Assembly (NCBI RefSeq): GCF_009831625.1
Contig: NZ_WUUS01000010.1
Coordinates: 1-64,000, forward strand
Source: Halobaculum saliterrae
GTDB taxonomy: Archaea > Halobacteriota > Halobacteria > Halobacteriales > Haloferacaceae
Direction of reading: 5' to 3'
DNA: 64,000 nucleotides
Position 1 is the stretch's first letter; each line of letters starts with the position of its first letter. Both the position numbers and the translations under genes were made by a program. Below are positions 60,898 through 64,000 of this stretch, one piece after another. The notes below the pieces were generated by a model, which was not told the origin of the DNA, ran no database searches, and saw only the letters and a program-made list of their open reading frames with translations.

Positions 60898-61206
60898 ATG
60901 ACCGACGAGGACGGAGCCGCGAACGCGGACGACGACCCGGACGCGCTCCGGGAGGACGAGCCCGACTGGCAGCTCGCGCCGGACTCCGAGGAGGAGTTCG
61001 CCGCCGACGCGGAGACGAGGGAGCTCCTCCGCGCCGTCGCCGAGGACGTCCGCGGCGACTCCGGCGAGTCGAAGCAGCTCTCGGCGATCCTCTATCGCGT
61101 GTCTGACCTGTACGACCCCGACGAGGACACCTCGCCGGAGGAGATCTATCTCAACGTCCGGCGCATCATGCAGATCAAGGAGCGGGGCGGACTGAAGCGG
61201 GAGTAA
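60898..61206 (+). CDS. Acidic haloarchaeal protein of unknown function (102 aa)
   Basis: The product is very acidic in the first 45 residues, with DWQLAPDSEEEF. A conserved-looking helical half follows (LLRAVAEDVRGDSGESKQLSAILYRVSDLYDPDEDTSPEEIYLNVRRIMQIKE). It has no cysteines or membrane helix. Its stop is 57 bases from the convergent gene at 61264. I do not recognise the family; it may be a haloarchaeal housekeeping protein. Confidence 0.65.
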   Translation: MTDEDGAANADDDPDALREDEPDWQLAPDSEEEFAADAETRELLRAVAEDVRGDSGESKQLSAILYRVSDLYDPDEDTSPEEIYLNVRRIMQIKERGGLKRE

Positions 61207-61263
61207 CGAGTCCGCGTCGTGAGAGCGGGCGAACGTCGACTCCGACGGGCCCATCCCGCCCGT

Positions 61264-62322
61264 CTACAGGGACAGCGCGATCTCCTCCCCCGTGTCGAGG
61301 CCGTTCCGGAGGGCCGCGTGTAGCCGCCCCTCGCCGGCCATCCAGTCGCCGACGCAGTACAGCCCCGCCCCGGCGGCCTCGCGGAAGGCGCCCGGCGCCT
61401 CCGGTCCCGACTCCGGGATGGCGTACCGCCACCCCTGGTGGTCGGTCCAGTCCGGGTCGGCGAGTCGGTCGTCGTCGAGGATCGCGGCGGCGTGCTCCGC
61501 GAGCGCGGCGACGTTCTCCGCGGGCGGGTCGTCGTAGCGATCGACGGACCACTCGTGGTTCGCCTGCACGATCAACACCGACTCGCCGTCCGGGACGTGC
61601 CCGCGTTTGCATTCCTCGCGGGAGATCCACCCGACAGCGTGCTCCTTGTCCGTGTTGACCAGCGCGTAGTACGGCCGGTCGATCCGGAACCCGTACCCCA
61701 ACACGGCGGTCCAGACGCTGCGGTAGTCGACCGCCCCGACGGCCGCCGCGAGCGCGTCGCGGCGCTCGTCGTCCCAGTCGGCCTGCCCGAGCAGTTCGGC
61801 CGTCTGCGGCGCCGGCGGGTTGAGGACGAGGACGTCGAACGGGCCGTGATCGTCGCCCGCCGCGTCGGTCGCAGTCCACGTGTCGTCGTCCCTCCTGTGG
61901 ATCGTCTCGATCCGGGTCCGCCGACGGACGGACGCGTCGGTGCGCGCGAACAGGCGCTTGGCGATCTGGGTGAGCCCCTCGGTGTAGCTCCACTTGTGCT
62001 CGTCGGCGTCGCGGCCCTCTGAGACGTCGCCGTCGGCCGTGAACGTCCAGACCGGGTCGCTGGCGTCGACCAGCCCCTCCGCATCGAGCGTCTCGGTCAG
62101 CAGTTCGGTCACGCGCTCGTCCTCGGATTTGACGTAATTGGCGCCGTAGTCGTAGCGGTACGTGTGGCCGTCGCGTCGTCGCGTCGCCGCGCGGCCGCAG
62201 ACGCCGCCGGACTTCTCCAACACGGTGACGGTCGCGTCGGGCAGCGCCTCGTCGAGCACGAACGTCGCCGCGGCGGCGCCGGCGCCGGCGCCGACGATGC
62301 CGATTCGGGTCACGGGGGTCAC
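61264..62322 (-). CDS. FAD-dependent oxidoreductase (renalase/amine-oxidase-like)
   Basis: The 352-aa protein has an N-terminal FAD motif (IGIVGAGAGAAAATFVL) and VLEKSGGVCGRAATRRRDG with the Arg of the family. The C-terminal part carries YCVGDWMAGEGRLHAALRNGLDTGEEIA, as in renalase-like oxidoreductases. The substrate is unknown. The start is GTG at 62322 or GTG at 62313. It is separated by 438 bases from the AAA ATPase gene on the same strand. Confidence 0.8.
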   Translation of the reverse strand: MTPVTRIGIVGAGAGAAAATFVLDEALPDATVTVLEKSGGVCGRAATRRRDGHTYRYDYGANYVKSEDERVTELLTETLDAEGLVDASDPVWTFTADGDVSEGRDADEHKWSYTEGLTQIAKRLFARTDASVRRRTRIETIHRRDDDTWTATDAAGDDHGPFDVLVLNPPAPQTAELLGQADWDDERRDALAAAVGAVDYRSVWTAVLGYGFRIDRPYYALVNTDKEHAVGWISREECKRGHVPDGESVLIVQANHEWSVDRYDDPPAENVAALAEHAAAILDDDRLADPDWTDHQGWRYAIPESGPEAPGAFREAAGAGLYCVGDWMAGEGRLHAALRNGLDTGEEIALSL

Positions 62323-62627
62323 TACGGGCGCCAGCAGTAAAACGGGTGGACCCGCCGTGCGGCGATCCCCGTTTCGCCACCGTCACCACCGGGCCGACGA
62401 TGCCGCCGAACCCCGCGGAGGGTACGGCGGATCGGTCGAGAGAAGGCAGCACACGGTCACGCGTTTGCCTTTCGGGAATCGACGGGTACGGTCGTTCTCG
62501 AAAGACGGCCGGAATAGGGTCGTGAAGCGGTGTAGTCGCGGTCACGGAAGCGGTGCGGAGTCACCAGCGAATCGACCGCGAGCGAGGTCCGAAGGCCCGA
62601 GCGAGCGGCGGTTTTGGCATGAACGGG
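62323..62627. other. Gene-free stretch before the structured element
   Basis: About 300 bases with no supportable gene. Frames that cross it (62162-62842 plus, 62457-62882 minus) are Arg/Ser/Pro-rich and look like noise. CTTTCG near 62479 and CGAAAG near 62505 form part of an imperfect inverted repeat. The stretch leads into the multi-hairpin element at 62628. Confidence 0.5.
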
Positions 62628-62755
62628 TTTTAGCGGGGGTCTGGCCGCAGTCGTTCGAGAGGCGCGAAGCGCCTCTCGTGATGACGAGAGACGCCGGCGG
62701 CGTCTCTCGAACCACGGGCGGCTTCGCCGCCCGCGAGGACATGCCCCCACTAAAA
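62628..62755 (-). ncRNA. Candidate structured element: three hairpins closed by a 12-base stem
   Basis: Three perfect inverted repeats follow one another: 62656-62665/62669-62678 (10 bases, loop 3), 62685-62695/62699-62709 (11 bases, loop 3) and 62715-62722/62726-62733 (8 bases, loop 3). They are flanked by TTTTAGCGGGGG (62628-62639) and CCCCCACTAAAA (62744-62755), which pair over 11 of 12 bases. On the minus strand the odd pair becomes G-U, so an RNA from that strand, directly after the Cdc48-type gene, would fold as a closed multibranch. It could be a ncRNA, a 3' UTR element or a mobile palindromic repeat. Confidence 0.5.
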
Positions 62756-62760
62756 GAGGT

Positions 62761-64000
62761 TCATTGGAACGTCCGGCCCAGTTCGCCCCCGGAGTCGTCG
62801 CGGGGTTCGCTGCTCCGGAACCGCTGTTCGATCTCCTCGTAGCGCTCCCTCGTCTCGTCGGTGACGGAGGGGTGCACCTCACCCAGCGCCTCCTCGAAGT
62901 GGGCCATCGTCACGCGGACGTTGCCGAGGGAATCGTCCACCTCCTCGGGCGACACCGACTGGATGAACTCGCGGGAGGCGTTCATCGAGGCCTCGCGGCA
63001 GACCGCCTCGATGTCGGCGCCGACGTAGCCCTCAGTGCGGCTCGCGAGTTCGTCGAGGTCGACGTCGTCGGCGAGCGGCTTGTGGCCGGAGTGGACCTCG
63101 AAGATCCGACGGCGACCCTCCTCGTCGGGCACGGGCACGTGGACGTGCCTGTCGAGGCGTCCCGGCCGCAGCAGCGCGCTGTCGATGAGGTCCGGACGGT
63201 TCGTCGTCGCGATGACGACCACGTCCTCCAGCGTCTCCAGGCCGTCCAGCTCCGTCAGGAGCTGGGAGACGACCCGTTCGGAGACGCCCGAGTCGCTGGA
63301 GTTGCGTCCGCGCTCGGTCGCGATCGCGTCGATCTCGTCGAAGAAGATGATGGTCGGCGCGTTCTCGCGGGCCTTGCTGAAGACCTCGCGGACGCCCTTC
63401 TCCGACTCCCCGACGAACTTGTTCAACAGCTCCGGCCCCTTCACCGAGATGAAGTTGGACTCGGACTCGTTGGCGACGGCCTTCGCGAGCAGGGTCTTCC
63501 CGGTGCCCGGCGGGCCGTACATGAGCACGCCCTTCGCGGACTCCATGTCCATGGCCTCGAACACCTCGGGGTAGTCGAGGGGCCACTGGATCGTCTCGCG
63601 GAGGCGGTCCTTGGTGTCGTCGAGGCCGCCCACGTCGTTCCAGGTGACGTCGGGAACCTCGACGAACACCTCCCGGAGCGCCGAGGGTTCGATCCCCTTC
63701 AGCGCCTCCTTCATGTCGCGGCTCGTGATCTCGATCGACTCGAGGATCTCCGCGTCGATCTCGTCCTCCTCCAGGTCGATCTGCGGGCGGATGCGCCGGA
63801 TGGCGTTCATTCCGGCCTCCTTCGCGAGGCTCGCGATGTCGGCGCCGACGAAGCCGTGGGTCGTCTCGGCGTACTCGTCGATGTCGATGTCGTCCGACAG
63901 CGGCATGTTCCGGGTGTGGACCTGCAGGATCTCCTTGCGGCCGTCACGGTCCGGAACGCCGATCTCTATCTCGCGGTCGAAACGACCGCCGCGGCGCAGC
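62761..64000 (-). CDS. Cdc48/VAT-type AAA ATPase (partial, C-terminal part)
   Basis: The frame runs off the right edge, so about 412 C-terminal residues are present. They hold the end of the first AAA domain ([12 protein letters not shown]...HTRNMPL), then a complete second AAA domain with Walker A GPPGTGKT, Walker [10 protein letters not shown], and [38 protein letters not shown] opens the second domain. Cdc48/VAT uses ATP to unfold proteins for the proteasome. The C-terminal 30 residues are charged. The stop is 5 bases from the three-hairpin element. Confidence 0.93.
   Translation of the reverse strand, partial: LRRGGRFDREIEIGVPDRDGRKEILQVHTRNMPLSDDIDIDEYAETTHGFVGADIASLAKEAGMNAIRRIRPQIDLEEDEIDAEILESIEITSRDMKEALKGIEPSALREVFVEVPDVTWNDVGGLDDTKDRLRETIQWPLDYPEVFEAMDMESAKGVLMYGPPGTGKTLLAKAVANESESNFISVKGPELLNKFVGESEKGVREVFSKARENAPTIIFFDEIDAIATERGRNSSDSGVSERVVSQLLTELDGLETLEDVVVIATTNRPDLIDSALLRPGRLDRHVHVPVPDEEGRRRIFEVHSGHKPLADDVDLDELASRTEGYVGADIEAVCREASMNASREFIQSVSPEEVDDSLGNVRVTMAHFEEALGEVHPSVTDETRERYEEIEQRFRSSEPRDDSGGELGRTFQ

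Noticed and set aside
62542-62742. Small minus-strand frame across the three hairpins
   Set aside because: Its residues follow from the palindromes; no start signal or promoter, and coding constraint would not give perfect hairpins.

Overview
The window is typical haloarchaeal chromosome. It is very GC-rich, its proteins are strongly acidic, and many starts sit about 27-28 bases downstream of a TATA-like element with no ribosome binding site, which indicates leaderless transcripts. Many genes overlap as ATGA or GTGA. Archaeal-type information genes (S3Ae, L7Ae, S28e, L24e, S17e, L21e, RpoF, KEOPS Pcc1, TmcA, KsgA, Cdc48) and haloarchaeal families (halocyanin, dodecin, Bat-type and HalOD1 regulators, PGF-type surface protein, PccABX) agree. 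A Halorubrum-like organism is my inference. No transposase, integrase, phage gene or CRISPR array was seen.

Layout. 1-1.3 kb: tail of a DHH-type protein, pcc1 and rps3ae. 1.4-9.4 kb: housekeeping and membrane genes (zinc ribbon, halocyanin, archaetidylserine synthase, NUDIX, hisD, IscA-type scaffold, a small MscS protein, a YdjM-type hydrolase, a membrane-protein pair, dodecin). 9.4-17.5 kb: an MscS channel, a PAC2 protein, a TrmB regulator with a likely site in its own promoter, two M42 peptidases flanking an AstE/AspA-type hydrolase, and small proteins. 17.5-19.1 kb: tRNA-Leu(CAA) followed by a sparse accessory-looking stretch with three small hypothetical genes, one preceded by a DtxR-like iron operator. 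19.2-27.8 kb: inositol-phosphatase-family enzyme, Lrp, Bat-type and HalOD1 proteins, a tandem HD-hydrolase pair sharing 104 identical bases, an amidohydrolase, MaoC-like and BKACE enzymes. 27.8-35.4 kb: tmcA, diverging from a zinc-type ferredoxin followed by an EtfB-EtfA-FixCX electron-transfer operon. 35.4-43.8 kb: a GNAT enzyme, a cyclase, the L7Ae-S28e-L24e-Ndk operon, a cofD/DUS-like/CitG-like/DUF447 operon, S17e and DUF63. 43.8-54.8 kb (minus strand): propionyl/acetyl-CoA carboxylase (pccB-pccX-pccA), a sugar kinase/ribose-1,5-bisphosphate isomerase pair, enoyl-CoA hydratase, a sorted surface protein and a two-gene MetE-type methionine synthase. 54-64 kb: the L21e-RpoF-DUF655-KsgA-MscS-HemK2 cluster, divergent moaA and mrp, an FAD oxidoreductase, a three-hairpin structured element and the tail of a Cdc48-type ATPase.

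The less ordinary signals are the 128-base multibranched element at 62628-62755, the DtxR-like double operator at 17864-17914, the zinc-ferredoxin/FixBA-CX locus with its duplicated N-terminal EtfA domain, the cofD-DUS-CitG-DUF447 operon, two TrmB-type motifs and several unassigned palindromes in promoters. All functional names rest on motif recognition and remembered family features; no database search was run.
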